From assembly GCA_035541875.1 (NCBI GenBank), contig DATKML010000009.1, positions 1-64,000 on the forward strand: a DNA stretch of 64,000 bases, written 5' to 3'. Of this stretch, positions 7,856 to 17,139 are shown in pieces (positions within the stretch are counted from its first letter, which is position 1; each line of letters begins with the position of its first letter). Below the pieces are notes generated by a model. The model did not search any database. It was not told the origin of the DNA and worked only from the letters and a program-made list of their open reading frames with translations. The stretch comes from JAJPHI01 sp035541875 (GTDB lineage Bacteria; Desulfobacterota; Binatia; Binatales; Binataceae). The position numbers and the translations under genes are program-made.

Positions 7856-8521
7856 CTAACGGCTGTCAGTGTTCTGGCGTTCGGCTTCTTTGCTGATTAC
7901 TTTCAACGAACTGAAGTAGGCTGTGACATTAGCAATATCTCTGTCCGACAACGGTGCCGCCATCGAAGTCATCGTGAGGTCGTCTCGAGACCCACCATCT
8001 CGATAACCATGTAGGGCGTCGCTGAGGTACTTACGATGCTGTCCCGCCAGATATGGAATTCCGGTCACTTTGGAAATACCGTTTGGTGAGTGGCAGGCAA
8101 AGCATACTGCCGCACGTCTCTTGCCTGCTGTAACGTCAGCCGATTGGTCTGAAGGCTCTGACGTTGTCTCGACAGTGTTCATTCGCGGTAGAGAACTGAA
8201 AAAAGCCGCGATGTTCACGATATCGGCATCGGACAGGCGCTTTGCTAACGCCGTCATTGCGAGGTCGTGCCGATGTTGGCCCTCTCTGTACGCGTGTAGC
8301 GCGCGTTCAAGATAAGAACGTTGCTGCCCAGCTAGGTGAGGGACGCTTGGAAGCTTCGATATCCCGTCCGCCGAGTGACAAGCAGAACACATGGCGGCCT
8401 TTTGCCGACCGGCTTCGACATCGGGTGCCGCGGTGCCGAACAGTTCAGCATAACTACGCGAGACTAAAAGGGACGCGAGAGCTATCGATTTCCAGATAAA
8501 TTGCCTCTTTGAAATCTTCAT
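7856..8521 (-). CDS. Diheme cytochrome c (c4-like)
   Basis: A 221-residue periplasmic cytochrome with two similar class I domains, typical of cytochrome c4, which passes electrons from the bc1 level to terminal oxidases. The signal peptide spans about residues 1-25. Heme motifs are C45-SA-C48-H49 and C140-FA-C143-H144, with candidate distal Met in DLAMTALA and DLTMTSM. The two halves clearly repeat (HLAGQQRSYLERALHAYREG against YLAGQHRKYLSDALHGYRDG). I use the ATG at 8521 because the longer frame runs into the upstream gene; the gap to that gene's stop is 14 bases, so the two are co-transcribed. Confidence 0.92.
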   Translation of the reverse strand: MKISKRQFIWKSIALASLLVSRSYAELFGTAAPDVEAGRQKAAMCSACHSADGISKLPSVPHLAGQQRSYLERALHAYREGQHRHDLAMTALAKRLSDADIVNIAAFFSSLPRMNTVETTSEPSDQSADVTAGKRRAAVCFACHSPNGISKVTGIPYLAGQHRKYLSDALHGYRDGGSRDDLTMTSMAAPLSDRDIANVTAYFSSLKVISKEAERQNTDSR

Positions 8522-8535
8522 TAGGCTAATGTCTG

Positions 8536-9774
8536 TCAAGAGACCAGACTGTGTCGCAGCCAAATTACGAGCCCAAAAGCAAAGAAGACGGCAATCCATA
8601 AAACCAGCACGGCGACAGCGGCAGTACCGAGACTTGCGACGGAGCGCTCAGCCTCGTACAGACCTCGGACTCGACCTGAACGATAAAGAAGAGTGATATA
8701 GAAGCCGCCTACGGTGCCGCCCACACCAACGAACGTTAACAAAAAGAGCAACGTTGATGGCCAGTCTAAATTGATGCGATAGTCGGCGACGGTATAGCCG
8801 ACGGAGCCTAAATAATGGACGCGGATGACCTCTCGCCAAATCGCGAGCAACATCAAAACAAGGACTCCGGCCCCTGCCGGTAGGCAGCCGTTGCCCGCGG
8901 CCTGTAAACGAAAGCTTGCAGTTCCTGCTAGGATTATTGCTAGGGCTAATAGCCAGCCGATGGGGTTGGTCTCAAGGCCTAAGCCGCTTTGGTTTGTGAA
9001 CTGCCAAATCATAAACGGGATCAAAGAGAGCACAAACCCGTAGCTCGCGAATCGTCGTCCGAGCCTTCGAACAAAATCGAGATATGACCTTTCATAGTCA
9101 GGCCTAATCTTGAAATATTCGACATAACTTAGCAGAAACACACCGACCGCCGGGGCGGATAGGCTCATTATAAAAATGAAGCGAGACCATTGGATCGCGT
9201 GCAACGCCGACCCGCTGGTGTCGACAACTCCATAGGGTGCGTACCAATCCATCCAACGGCTAGGAAGGATCGACTGATAAGAGAATACATGCATTACGAG
9301 GCCATCCAGGCAGAATAGAGTCAGAGCTCCGATGGCGAACCATCGAGCGCGCCGCTTGGCCCCTTCGTGATTCGCATAATAAAAGGCGTACCAGAGACAG
9401 TACCCGACAATAAGCGCAAATATGAAAATGACTGCCCATCTAGCCGAGAGGATATTAGCCGTGTACCACTCGGGGTCATAAATCACCTGGACGAAGAGCA
9501 ACGGTGCGACTCCGAGGACGATCAGCATCGAGACTCCCACCTTGGTGACTTTAGTCAGTGCAATCGAGAGTCGTTGCCAATCTGGATTCGTCTCCCTTTT
9601 AGAAAAACTGTAAATCGCAAGGCTCGCAGCACCCAGCGTCACAAGAACGAAAGCAATATGAAAGGTCCACGTGAGCACCAAGAGGGCCTGAAAAAGGCGA
9701 GGATAACCGGGTAGCCCAGCGGGATCACGCATCGCGTGGAGTACGGATCCTATTTCCATTTGCTTCAACCCCAA
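8536..9774 (-). CDS. Second bd-family subunit, CydA'-like membrane protein
   Basis: A 412-residue integral membrane protein with about nine to ten helices, directly abutting the stop of the upstream cydA-like gene (9774/9775). Its N-terminal half resembles CydA more than CydB: LPGYPRLFQALLVLTWTFHI carries a His (His39) at the place where CydA has its first heme ligand, followed by LVTLGAASLAIYSF. In the bd family some CydA proteins lacking CydB pair with such a CydA-derived subunit (CydAA' arrangement). I infer that role from position and weak similarity. It could also be an unrelated anchor subunit. Confidence 0.6.
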   Translation of the reverse strand: MGLKQMEIGSVLHAMRDPAGLPGYPRLFQALLVLTWTFHIAFVLVTLGAASLAIYSFSKRETNPDWQRLSIALTKVTKVGVSMLIVLGVAPLLFVQVIYDPEWYTANILSARWAVIFIFALIVGYCLWYAFYYANHEGAKRRARWFAIGALTLFCLDGLVMHVFSYQSILPSRWMDWYAPYGVVDTSGSALHAIQWSRFIFIMSLSAPAVGVFLLSYVEYFKIRPDYERSYLDFVRRLGRRFASYGFVLSLIPFMIWQFTNQSGLGLETNPIGWLLALAIILAGTASFRLQAAGNGCLPAGAGVLVLMLLAIWREVIRVHYLGSVGYTVADYRINLDWPSTLLFLLTFVGVGGTVGGFYITLLYRSGRVRGLYEAERSVASLGTAAVAVLVLWIAVFFAFGLVIWLRHSLVS

Positions 9775-11178
9775 TTACTTGCCGACCGTCGAGGTCGCCT
9801 CCATTCGTTGCGCAGCGATTACTCGGTCCACGTCTTCACCGTTATTCACAGCAGCGATGTAGTGTGCAATCGCGCTTAGTTCTTCTTCGGGCAAGTCAAT
9901 CCGAGGCATATATGGCTGATTGCCATGCCTGAGTGGACCCCGTAAGAAAGCCGCGATAAGATCTTCATCCGTCGCGCGAAAGAGCTTATCTGGGAGCGCG
10001 CGCAGGGGGGCGCCAGGTTCCAATGCGTGACAGTTTGCGCACGCTATCTTCGTCAGGAGTTGCCCTACCTCGAGTCGATTCTGTTCTTTAATTGTGCGCA
10101 GCCTCTCTGGGATAAATGGATGAACCTTAAGCAAGCCCTCCTGGGCTATTGTCTCGACCTCGGAATGGATGCCCTTACCCGGAACGTCGCGCGCAATAAT
10201 TTGGTTACCGTAGATGTATTGACCCGCAACGAAAGGTTTGCGCATCGATTCACGCATCCGTTCCTCTGGCCACACGCCAAACAATCCAACGAACAGGAAC
10301 ATTCCGACAGCCACCGTCGATACAATGAGTCGTGGCTTCCACCAAGCGGTAGCCAAATAGATCGTCGTTAGCGTGAACACCGCAATCATGTCCCGGCCGT
10401 AAATAGGCAGTAGGTGAGCGCTAAGCATGACCGCAGCGTTGTTAGGAAGGGTTTGCAGGTAGTAAAGAAACATCATTACGCCGAACAAACCACCACACAA
10501 CCCAACCGGTGCTAGAAAGCGTGTGGTATACTCCCTCAGTGACCCGTCGTCGATCCTGCTCGTGATGATCAGCCCAACCAAGGCTGCAAGCACCAACATA
10601 AGGCCTGTACGAACGCCTAGATGGGCAAAAAAGTTTACGTTGTAAAATGCGTCGGCTGTGGAGCCTGTTAGGTACCACCGTTCATTGCCGGGCCACATCA
10701 TGAAAGAAAGAATGCCGACAATCAAAAGCATCGTGGCCCAGGAGGCGCAAGCAAAAGACCAAGCTAATTTGAGATGGGTTCGAGCGTCTATCTTTCCGAG
10801 CAGGTAGACAAGTGCATATACCCCGATTACCTCTACGGTAAAGTATACCCATTCAGCTGCCCAGACCCACACAAAATTGTGGATTAAGCCGTCAACCCCG
10901 CGCGGGCTACCAATGGTTATCGAATACCAGATACCCGGGCCGGTGATAGAGCCAATCACATAGCTAAAGACAAGTAAAAACATCCCCCATTTCTTGACGA
11001 ATACTAGAAGCTCCGGCTTATGATCCCAATAAGCCTTAGTTTCGAGGAGAGCGAAGAGAAACGCGGCTCCCACAGAGGTGTGAGATGCAAGCACATGGAT
11101 TGTGCCGATAATACCAATTAGCCATGCTGTTCCGATCTCAGGCATATAGAAAGTGGGATAGAGACCGATGATACTCAT
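9775..11178 (-). CDS. cydA: CydA-like bd-family oxidase subunit I with C-terminal cytochrome c domain
   Basis: A 467-residue protein: residues 1-about 305 form a CydA-like membrane domain, and about 345-455 a class I cytochrome c domain with C380-AN-C383-H384. The membrane part has the early His (IGTIHVLASHTSVG, His28/His33), SYVIGSITGPGIW, and two acidic residues (Glu109, Glu116) where CydA has its conserved pair. No obvious quinol-binding Q-loop is seen. The fused heme c suggests electrons come from cytochrome c, not directly from quinol (inference). No cydB is present; the next gene gives the CydA'-like partner. The shared motif at 11321 lies 143 bases upstream. Confidence 0.82.
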   Translation of the reverse strand: MSIIGLYPTFYMPEIGTAWLIGIIGTIHVLASHTSVGAAFLFALLETKAYWDHKPELLVFVKKWGMFLLVFSYVIGSITGPGIWYSITIGSPRGVDGLIHNFVWVWAAEWVYFTVEVIGVYALVYLLGKIDARTHLKLAWSFACASWATMLLIVGILSFMMWPGNERWYLTGSTADAFYNVNFFAHLGVRTGLMLVLAALVGLIITSRIDDGSLREYTTRFLAPVGLCGGLFGVMMFLYYLQTLPNNAAVMLSAHLLPIYGRDMIAVFTLTTIYLATAWWKPRLIVSTVAVGMFLFVGLFGVWPEERMRESMRKPFVAGQYIYGNQIIARDVPGKGIHSEVETIAQEGLLKVHPFIPERLRTIKEQNRLEVGQLLTKIACANCHALEPGAPLRALPDKLFRATDEDLIAAFLRGPLRHGNQPYMPRIDLPEEELSAIAHYIAAVNNGEDVDRVIAAQRMEATSTVGK

Positions 11179-11320
11179 ATCTGGCTTGCTCCGACAGAAT
11201 CGGCTCGATAAGTGCCTACTCCTACGGTGAGAGAATATAGAGACGAAAACGAATCGTCATTATGTAAGGTGACGCTACGCACAGGACCGAATGCTAACGG
11301 ATAAACGGTACTTGGTACAG

Positions 11321-11338
11321 GCGGCAATTCGTCGCAGA
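11321..11338 (+). promoter_or_regulatory. Shared island motif upstream of cydA
   Basis: GCGGCAATTCGTCGCAGA; 16 of 18 bases equal the copy upstream of copC, at the same 143-base distance from the start codon. Confidence 0.45.
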
Positions 11339-11431
11339 GAGCATTTCTATTATGGGGAAGTCACGCGAAAAGGGTGTGGACGATGCACGCGGCGCTCCTA
11401 GTGTATATAGCCGTTGATGTCGCCGGAGGAA

Positions 11432-11449
11432 GTGCGACAATCAACCGCA
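11432..11449 (-). promoter_or_regulatory. Shared island motif upstream of the second cytochrome c
   Basis: On the minus strand it reads TGCGGTTGATTGTCGCAC, matching the copC copy at 13 of 17 aligned bases. It lies about 102 bases before the ATG at 11551, with the same orientation relative to its gene as the other copies. Confidence 0.35.
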
Positions 11450-11550
11450 TTGACCCTTCATCTATTGGCCGCGTAGGGTTTGGGCCGGTCTACGGGTGCT
11501 AGAAATGGCAAACAGCAACGTGTCTCCCGTTCGCGCTTTCGATTGAGAAT

Positions 11551-11937
11551 ATGAACAGAGAAAATGCAACAGGAAGAAGGATTTTTGCCTGGGCGACGAT
11601 AGGATTAGCCCTGTTTCAGGTAACGCTGGTTGCGCTCGGCGAAGGGTCGACCTACAGCAGGGGAGAGATAACCTACAAAATCTGGTGTTCGCGATGTCAT
11701 GGAGTTGATGGAAAGGGCGACGGCTTGGACAAGAAAGCCCTGAAAACCTTTCCGACGAACTTCACGGACTGCGGGAAAATGAATGAAGTGTCGGATGCGG
11801 TGATCTTTGAAGCGATCAAAAACGGTGGGAGTAGCGTCGGCATGTCGAGTGAAATGCCTGCTTGGGGCAAGGGCATTAGCGACGAAGATATCCGAGGCGT
11901 GATGACTTACCTGCGAAGGTTTTGTCCAAGGAAGTAG
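11551..11937 (+). CDS. Periplasmic monoheme cytochrome c, paralogue of the 3865 gene
   Basis: A 128-residue class I cytochrome c with an N-terminal hydrophobic signal (about 11-30), heme motif C46-SR-C49-H50 and distal Met102 in SSEMPAWG. It aligns with the 3865 product without gaps over the heme domain, sharing NFTDC, GGxxVG, EMPAWG and the C-terminal RFC. The two extra cysteines (C74, C125) are conserved. It is transcribed away from cydA, and the next gene starts right after its stop. Confidence 0.92.
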   Translation: MNRENATGRRIFAWATIGLALFQVTLVALGEGSTYSRGEITYKIWCSRCHGVDGKGDGLDKKALKTFPTNFTDCGKMNEVSDAVIFEAIKNGGSSVGMSSEMPAWGKGISDEDIRGVMTYLRRFCPRK

Positions 11938-11938
11938 T

Positions 11939-12430
11939 GTGGGCGACTGGAGAGAGCCAAGAAGGGACAGTCTTGGTTTGAGAGTTGGAGTGTTCTGCTT
12001 AGAGAAGGAGTATTGGCGAGGAAACGGCGAGGCGACGCCCGACAAGGAAGCGCTTCAGCGCCTGATGATAGCGATTCTCAGGGATGCTTTGTGCTGCCTA
12101 AGGAATGGGCTTCTAGATCGCGCGAAGGCTTCGGCGCGGAAGGAGGCACTCGCAGCGGCCCGTTGGATTGGCGACGAGGATGAGGAGCCGCTTTTTTCCT
12201 TCTGTAATGTGTGTGAGACCCTGGGTATCAACCCCGAGGCGTTGCGGGAGTCGCTGAAACGGTCGAGCTATTCGGGACGAAATCTCGGGCGGCGCTCACC
12301 CGTGGTACATACCAGGATCCGAGCTGCGATGTCTGGCGGGCCGCGTCTAAGGGGAAAAAGCAAGCAGAATGGGCGCTCGTTGGTCCCGGGAGCAACTGAC
12401 TGCTTGTCGCGGTGCGATTTGGGTCTGTAG
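11939..12430 (+). CDS. Hypothetical protein with an FSFxxxCExLGxxPxxxR domain
   Basis: I do not recognise a named family. The 163-residue frame begins with a GTG one base after the cytochrome stop, so the start is uncertain. The convincing part is the middle: an alpha-helical DKEALQRLMIAILRDALCCL, an alanine/lysine-rich helix, then EEPLFSFCNVCETLGINPEA and LRESLKR. The same pattern (FTFSRCCELIGLDPKAARSRI) occurs in the phage-element protein at 16,429. The last about 50 residues have low-complexity, atypical sequence, so the real C-terminus may be shorter or frameshifted. Confidence 0.55.
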   Translation: MGDWREPRRDSLGLRVGVFCLEKEYWRGNGEATPDKEALQRLMIAILRDALCCLRNGLLDRAKASARKEALAAARWIGDEDEEPLFSFCNVCETLGINPEALRESLKRSSYSGRNLGRRSPVVHTRIRAAMSGGPRLRGKSKQNGRSLVPGATDCLSRCDLGL

Positions 12431-13176
12431 CTTACCAGCTTGGGCACAGTCGCGTTTAGCAGGACAAACGATAGACGTTAGAAGGGGACGTGTGGACCTT
12501 GGCTGGCTGGTATTTCTGTGCAGCCCTACAAAAGCTATGGCCGCACTGATAGTTCAGGTCGTTATACTCGAATCGGTCACTTCATAGGCAGACGCGGACG
12601 TTTGTCGCTAAAATCGCCCGCGTGATTTCATGCTCAGGGAGTGGCGCGAAGAAGGTCTATAAGTCGACCCTGCCCGTGAGTAGCTTGAAGCTCCTGCAGA
12701 GGAGAGCAAGGTGCGTTAGATCGGCTAGGCTTTGAGTCGTGGTAGTTCGTGCAAGGTATGGCACTTGATCTCGACGAGGATCTGACGAAACGATGATACG
12801 GTAACGTACGCTACTGTATTTGACAGGCCAAGTGTCCGGCTAATTTATCCGAATAAGCATGATACTCATTGGGTTTCTTGTGAAGTACAGTACGGCGCTG
12901 GCTTTATATGTAGTGCATTATCATTAGGCGTCCAAGCTCTTGACACCAGATGTAGTAGTGTAGTTGGTTTTAGGAAATAGCGGATGCGGCGTGGCTGCGG
13001 AAGAGGTCTGCTGCGTGCCGACGAAGCACCGAATGTTCGCTTTGAGAGAAGCCTACTGGTCTCGCGGGATAGCTGACTCCTCAGAGGGCGTTTACACATA
13101 GCCGCAGCCTGCAGGCAGAATTTATTGTTCGCGTTGCTGGCGGGCGTGTTTCCTCCACAAATCTAGGTGTTAAGGA
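12431..13176. other. 746-base stretch without a recognisable gene
   Basis: Stops are frequent in all six frames, and the composition is less GC-rich around 12,800-12,960. It lies between the respiratory island and the decayed excisionase/integrase pair, so it is probably eroded mobile-element DNA. I see no RNA gene, repeat array or terminator in it. Confidence 0.4.
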
Positions 13177-13420
13177 ATGAAGGCTAAGGAAGTAACGAAG
13201 AGTGCAGGCAACAACGGGAGTAGCCGACCACCCAGTCCTGCCCGAACCGAACATGAAGACCTTACCGTGGTCGAGACGGCTGCCCGAGCGTGACTTTCGC
13301 CTAAGACGGTTTATAACTGGATCAGTATGGGGAAGATCGCACGCAATGATGGAGTGCATCATGCCGGACGCAAGGTTGTGATTCACTGGATGACTTTCGA
13401 GGCGATGGTTCTGCGGGGAG

Positions 13421-13443
<23 letters not shown>
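13177..13443 (+). pseudogene. Excisionase/AlpA-like helix-turn-helix gene with an in-frame TGA
   Basis: From ATG 13177 (preceded by AAGGA) the frame has 88 codons. It encodes a small MerR/excisionase-type HTH: LTVVETAARA, then LSPKTVYNWISMGKI and a wing ending GRKVVIHWMTFEAMV. A TGA at 13291-13293 (codon 39) sits between ARA and LSPK, where an arginine CGA is the likely ancestor. It overlaps the start of the integrase remnant, the usual order of directionality factor and integrase. Not in any long open frame because of the stop. Confidence 0.65.
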
Positions 13444-14762
<1,319 letters not shown>

Positions 14763-14873
14763 AGGGTAGAAATCTAGCGGATTATTCAAGCGCGCGAAAG
14801 GTTTGGCCTGTTTTTGCTGCACTTTTTCCCACCCTCGAAGTTGCCCCCGATTGCCCCCGTTTGCCCGACTCTA

Positions 14874-14893
14874 ATCATAGAACCATCATAGAA
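14874..14893 (+). repeat. Tandem ATCATAGAA pair
   Basis: ATCATAGAA occurs at 14874-14882 and 14885-14893, eleven bases apart, about 110 bases inside the left attachment repeat. The second copy continues as CATAGAATGGC, which recurs near the right end. The spacing of one helical turn suggests a protein-binding site. Confidence 0.4.
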
Positions 14894-14897
14894 TGGC
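14887..14897 (+). repeat. Element-end repeat CATAGAATGGC, left
   Basis: Identical 11 bases occur at 21662-21672 in the same orientation. Each copy is near one end of the element (125 and 69 bases from the attachment repeats). Possible arm-type or packaging-related site; function not known. Confidence 0.35.
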
Positions 14898-14936
14898 GAC
14901 GCTGGCTATCGCCCGTTATCGCGGTAGTTGGATGTT

Positions 14937-15074
14937 ATGAGCACGGACGAGATGCTCCGTACGCTCCGAGTTCTGGAGACTTGCGTTATCGTGCTTTTAG
15001 CGCTGGTTGGATTCGGTCAGGTTGGTGCACAGGTCGGAAAGCTCGTAGGCCGAGGTCTAGATTGGCTGCTTTAA
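14937..15074 (+). CDS. Small single-span membrane protein (45 aa)
   Basis: ATG 14937 opens a 45-residue frame, MSTDEMLRTLRVLETC, then a hydrophobic stretch VIVLLALVGFGQVGAQVGKL and a short basic tail. The layout (polar N-terminus, one membrane helix, basic C-terminus) is like small phage membrane or filamentous-coat proteins, but no family is recognised. The ribosome binding site is weak. A second hydrophobic frame sharing LVGFGQ overlaps its end. Confidence 0.4.
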   Translation: MSTDEMLRTLRVLETCVIVLLALVGFGQVGAQVGKLVGRGLDWLL

Positions 15075-15180
15075 GATAAATTCCGCTCTTCTCAACGCTG
15101 CGGTCTTCGTTCTAGTGCTCTTTCTCTTTGCTTGTATGCTGGTAGGCTTCGGGCAATTGACTCTTGGTCTTGGTCGTTAG
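15061..15180 (+). CDS. Possible second small membrane protein, no standard start
   Basis: An open frame of 39 residues encodes KINSALLNAAVFVLVLFLFA then CMLVGFGQLTLGLGR. It overlaps the end of the preceding 45-aa gene and shares the LVGFGQ block with it, which supports coding by a duplicated small gene. There is no ATG, GTG or TTG at its head (ATT at 15061 is the only near-start), so it may be translated by coupling, may be a remnant, or may not be translated. Confidence 0.25.
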   Translation: MGCFKINSALLNAAVFVLVLFLFACMLVGFGQLTLGLGR

Positions 15181-15233
15181 GAGGGCGCGCTCAGAATAGG
15201 CTCGACTGCTTGTTTTTTTTGGGTCCATCTTCC

Positions 15234-15413
15234 TCACGCTGGTCTGGGCGCAAGACCAACTCGCGACGTGGCATTGGCTTCGGCCTCAACCAGAAATGAG
15301 TGCATCGCGCTTGCGTTCCATCGACATTCGTCGCCGATGCTAAGCGCGAGGTCATAGAGAGCGTCCTCGGCGTCCGCGAGGCGCGGGTCGGGTGTGGTAA
15401 GTGTGTCGTTCAT
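15234..15413 (-). CDS. Small acidic hypothetical protein (59 aa)
   Basis: From ATG 15413 the product begins MNDTLTTPDPRLADAEDALY and continues DLALSIGDECRWNASAM. It has the acidic, helix-rich character of small phage accessory proteins and protein-like codon choice, but I recognise no family. A longer form could start at a TTG two codons upstream. Confidence 0.45.
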   Translation of the reverse strand: MNDTLTTPDPRLADAEDALYDLALSIGDECRWNASAMHSFLVEAEANATSRVGLAPRPA

Positions 15414-15793
15414 ATCCAACTACCCTTCCGTCCACTTCGAGATTTGAGAGTGGGGGCTGGTAATCGGTCGCGCCGATTAGCCAGTCCCGCCCTCGGGTAG
15501 TGGACGCGCGCGTTGTTGGGTCCGCGCTGCGACTGACTATAGCAAAAGTCCTTTGTCCGTGCTTGTTACTTTCGTGTCACATGAAGCTGTCGATAACGCG
15601 GCGTTAGCGCCCAGTGTTGACGTGCGTCAGCACTTCCATCGGAAATCGTCGGGTGTGTTGACGAGCGCCTACGAAGGCGAAGCGCGAGGTTATATCAGCA
15701 AGGGTCGAGCAGACCCAGAAGGTCGCGGTCGAGGCCAAGCGTGGGAAATCCAAGGCCAGCGCGAAGACCGAGCGAGCGCCCAAGGAACGGACG
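15414..15793. other. Mostly non-coding leader inside the element
   Basis: No gene with a proper start is evident. From 15662 a lysine-rich frame without a start codon (KAKREVISARVEQTQK) runs directly into the 57-aa gene at 15794. It may be an eroded N-terminus of that gene. I see no terminator here. Confidence 0.35.
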
Positions 15794-15967
15794 ATGCTTT
15801 TAATCGAGCGATGCCTGGAGGCCAAGGGCTGGAACGTCCGCGAGTTGGCTAATGCGATTACCTACAGCTATTGGCCAGTTCAGTGCTGGCGTTCGCCGAG
15901 CAAGCCGAAGCTCACGCCGACCATCGAGGTCCTTGAGAAAGACGAGCGGCTCGCCGACGCGAAGTAA
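15794..15967 (+). CDS. Small HTH-like hypothetical protein (57 aa)
   Basis: ATG 15794 follows AAGGAA at good spacing. The product, MLLIERCLEAKGWNVRELAN with AITYSYWPVQCW after it, has two short helices with a turn, like the DNA-binding half of small phage regulators, and ends KLTPTIEVLEKDERLADAK. No named family. A rho-independent terminator follows 20 bases after the stop, which supports a real transcription unit. The frame is open upstream for 44 lysine-rich codons without a start. Confidence 0.5.
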   Translation: MLLIERCLEAKGWNVRELANAITYSYWPVQCWRSPSKPKLTPTIEVLEKDERLADAK

Positions 15968-15987
15968 ATCGAGCGCAGGGCTCGACT

Positions 15988-16020
15988 GAAAAAGCCGCTC
16001 CTGAAGGGAGCGGCTTTTTT
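15988..16020. terminator. Rho-independent terminator (works in both directions)
   Basis: AAAAGCCGCTCC and GGGAGCGGCTTTTTT form a 10-base-pair stem with a short loop followed by a T-run. A-residues on the other side make it usable from the minus strand as well. It ends the 57-aa gene. Confidence 0.85.
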
Positions 16021-16084
16021 CAGGAGCGCCCGAAGCTTGCCCCTAACATGTGTTTTGTTCGAGTATCAAAAGAGAGGTGCGGCG

Positions 16085-16300
16085 ATGAAGACCGAAATCT
16101 GGAAATCGCGCTCCAAGCCACCCAACCCAGAGAAATATTACGAGCTTCCGCGCGAAGTGTTGGCGCTGCTCCACGAGAAGGTTAGCAACGGCGCCAAGCT
16201 AGTCGTAGCCGTCGATGGCGACCAAGTTGAGATTCGGGCGGTCGGCGGAATTGATGGCCCGCGCAGGAGCCGAATCGGACTGCGGCCGGCGAAGCCTTAA
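16085..16300 (+). CDS. Hypothetical protein (71 aa)
   Basis: ATG 16085, preceded by AGAGAGG, starts MKTEIWKSRSKPPNPEKYYE followed by LPREVLALLHEKVSNGAKLV. It then carries VVAVDGDQVEIRAVGG, a beta-hairpin-like stretch. No family recognised; the basic, compact sequence suits a phage DNA-associated protein. It converges on the 16,429 gene. An upstream in-frame start at 16037 exists but lies inside the terminator region, so I prefer 16085. Confidence 0.5.
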   Translation: MKTEIWKSRSKPPNPEKYYELPREVLALLHEKVSNGAKLVVAVDGDQVEIRAVGGIDGPRRSRIGLRPAKP

Positions 16301-16428
16301 AACTTTTACCTCGCGGGTTTTCGTCCGGCCCGCAAGCTTGCCCGCGTGTGCTTCTTTGTCGCGAGCCTTCAACAAGTGCCTGTTAAGATTTCGGCCATCA
16401 GGTCGGTCGCGCCGAATTGCGCTTTTCC

Positions 16429-17139
16429 TTAGCGTGTCTGTCGGACACGAAAAAGCAGCGGCAGGTTAGCCCACCGCTGCTCGTGTCGTGAGTGGAGGGG
16501 TGGCCGAACCGCCTCCCGCATTAATACCCTGACGGTCTTCTCCGTCGCTCCGGCGCGTCTCCAAGCTTCCGCTTGCCGCACGCGCCAAGGAGCCGGCCCT
16601 TGGATTTCAGGCGTAATCAGCGGCTCATACAGCGCACCCTTCTCGCGCTGCGCAATCCAGTCGCGGATACGTGACCGCGCTGCTTTGGGGTCCAACCCGA
16701 TAAGCTCGCAACACCGAGAGAACGTAAACGCCCCGTCCTGAGGTAACTCGACCCAAAGGGTAAGGGGGCGCCTATCGGCATCGTAGGGTCCGATGATATT
16801 TTTGCGCGGCGGTACCACGGGCTCCAGCAGAAGCCAGAAGGTGCCGGAGTCGTTGAAAATCCAATCCAGTAGTTCGGGCAGGTCCTGAAGTTGAAAACCT
16901 TGACTGTCTCGCGATACCCGCACGCCCGCCTTACGCTCGAAGGCCTCGCTGAGGTCGAGGCTCATGCGATACAACATGGCGGCGGCGAGCGCCCGAGCGT
17001 CCAGAAGCTCCTCAGTCAGGTGGACCTCTGCCATCTGATAGGGCAGCGGCTCGTAAATCGGTACGCCGAGGATGCGTTGAACGGCGGCAACCTGAGCGTC
17101 GGAAATCGCGCCGCCCATATCCACGGGGTCCTTAGCCAT
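16429..17139 (-). CDS. Phage-element hypothetical protein downstream of terminase (236 aa)
   Basis: The ATG at 17139 directly follows the stop of the terminase nuclease gene (TAA-ATG), so the two are translationally coupled. The position after terminase is where a portal gene often sits, but 236 residues and the sequence do not support a portal. The protein is soluble and has LPELLDWIFNDSGTFWLLLE near residue 88 and FTFSRCCELIGLDPKAARSR near 146, a block shared with the 11,939 protein outside the element. The C-terminus is rich in Arg. Function unknown. Confidence 0.6.
   Translation of the reverse strand: MAKDPVDMGGAISDAQVAAVQRILGVPIYEPLPYQMAEVHLTEELLDARALAAAMLYRMSLDLSEAFERKAGVRVSRDSQGFQLQDLPELLDWIFNDSGTFWLLLEPVVPPRKNIIGPYDADRRPLTLWVELPQDGAFTFSRCCELIGLDPKAARSRIRDWIAQREKGALYEPLITPEIQGPAPWRVRQAEAWRRAGATEKTVRVLMREAVRPPLHSRHEQRWANLPLLFRVRQTR

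Larger units (their letters stand above)
11179..11550. promoter_or_regulatory. Divergent promoter region between cydA and the second cytochrome c
   Basis: This 372-base spacer separates two divergent transcription units and holds two copies of the island motif, 11321-11338 facing cydA and 11432-11449 facing the cytochrome gene. No coding frame is convincing. I do not assign -35/-10 boxes. Confidence 0.5.
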
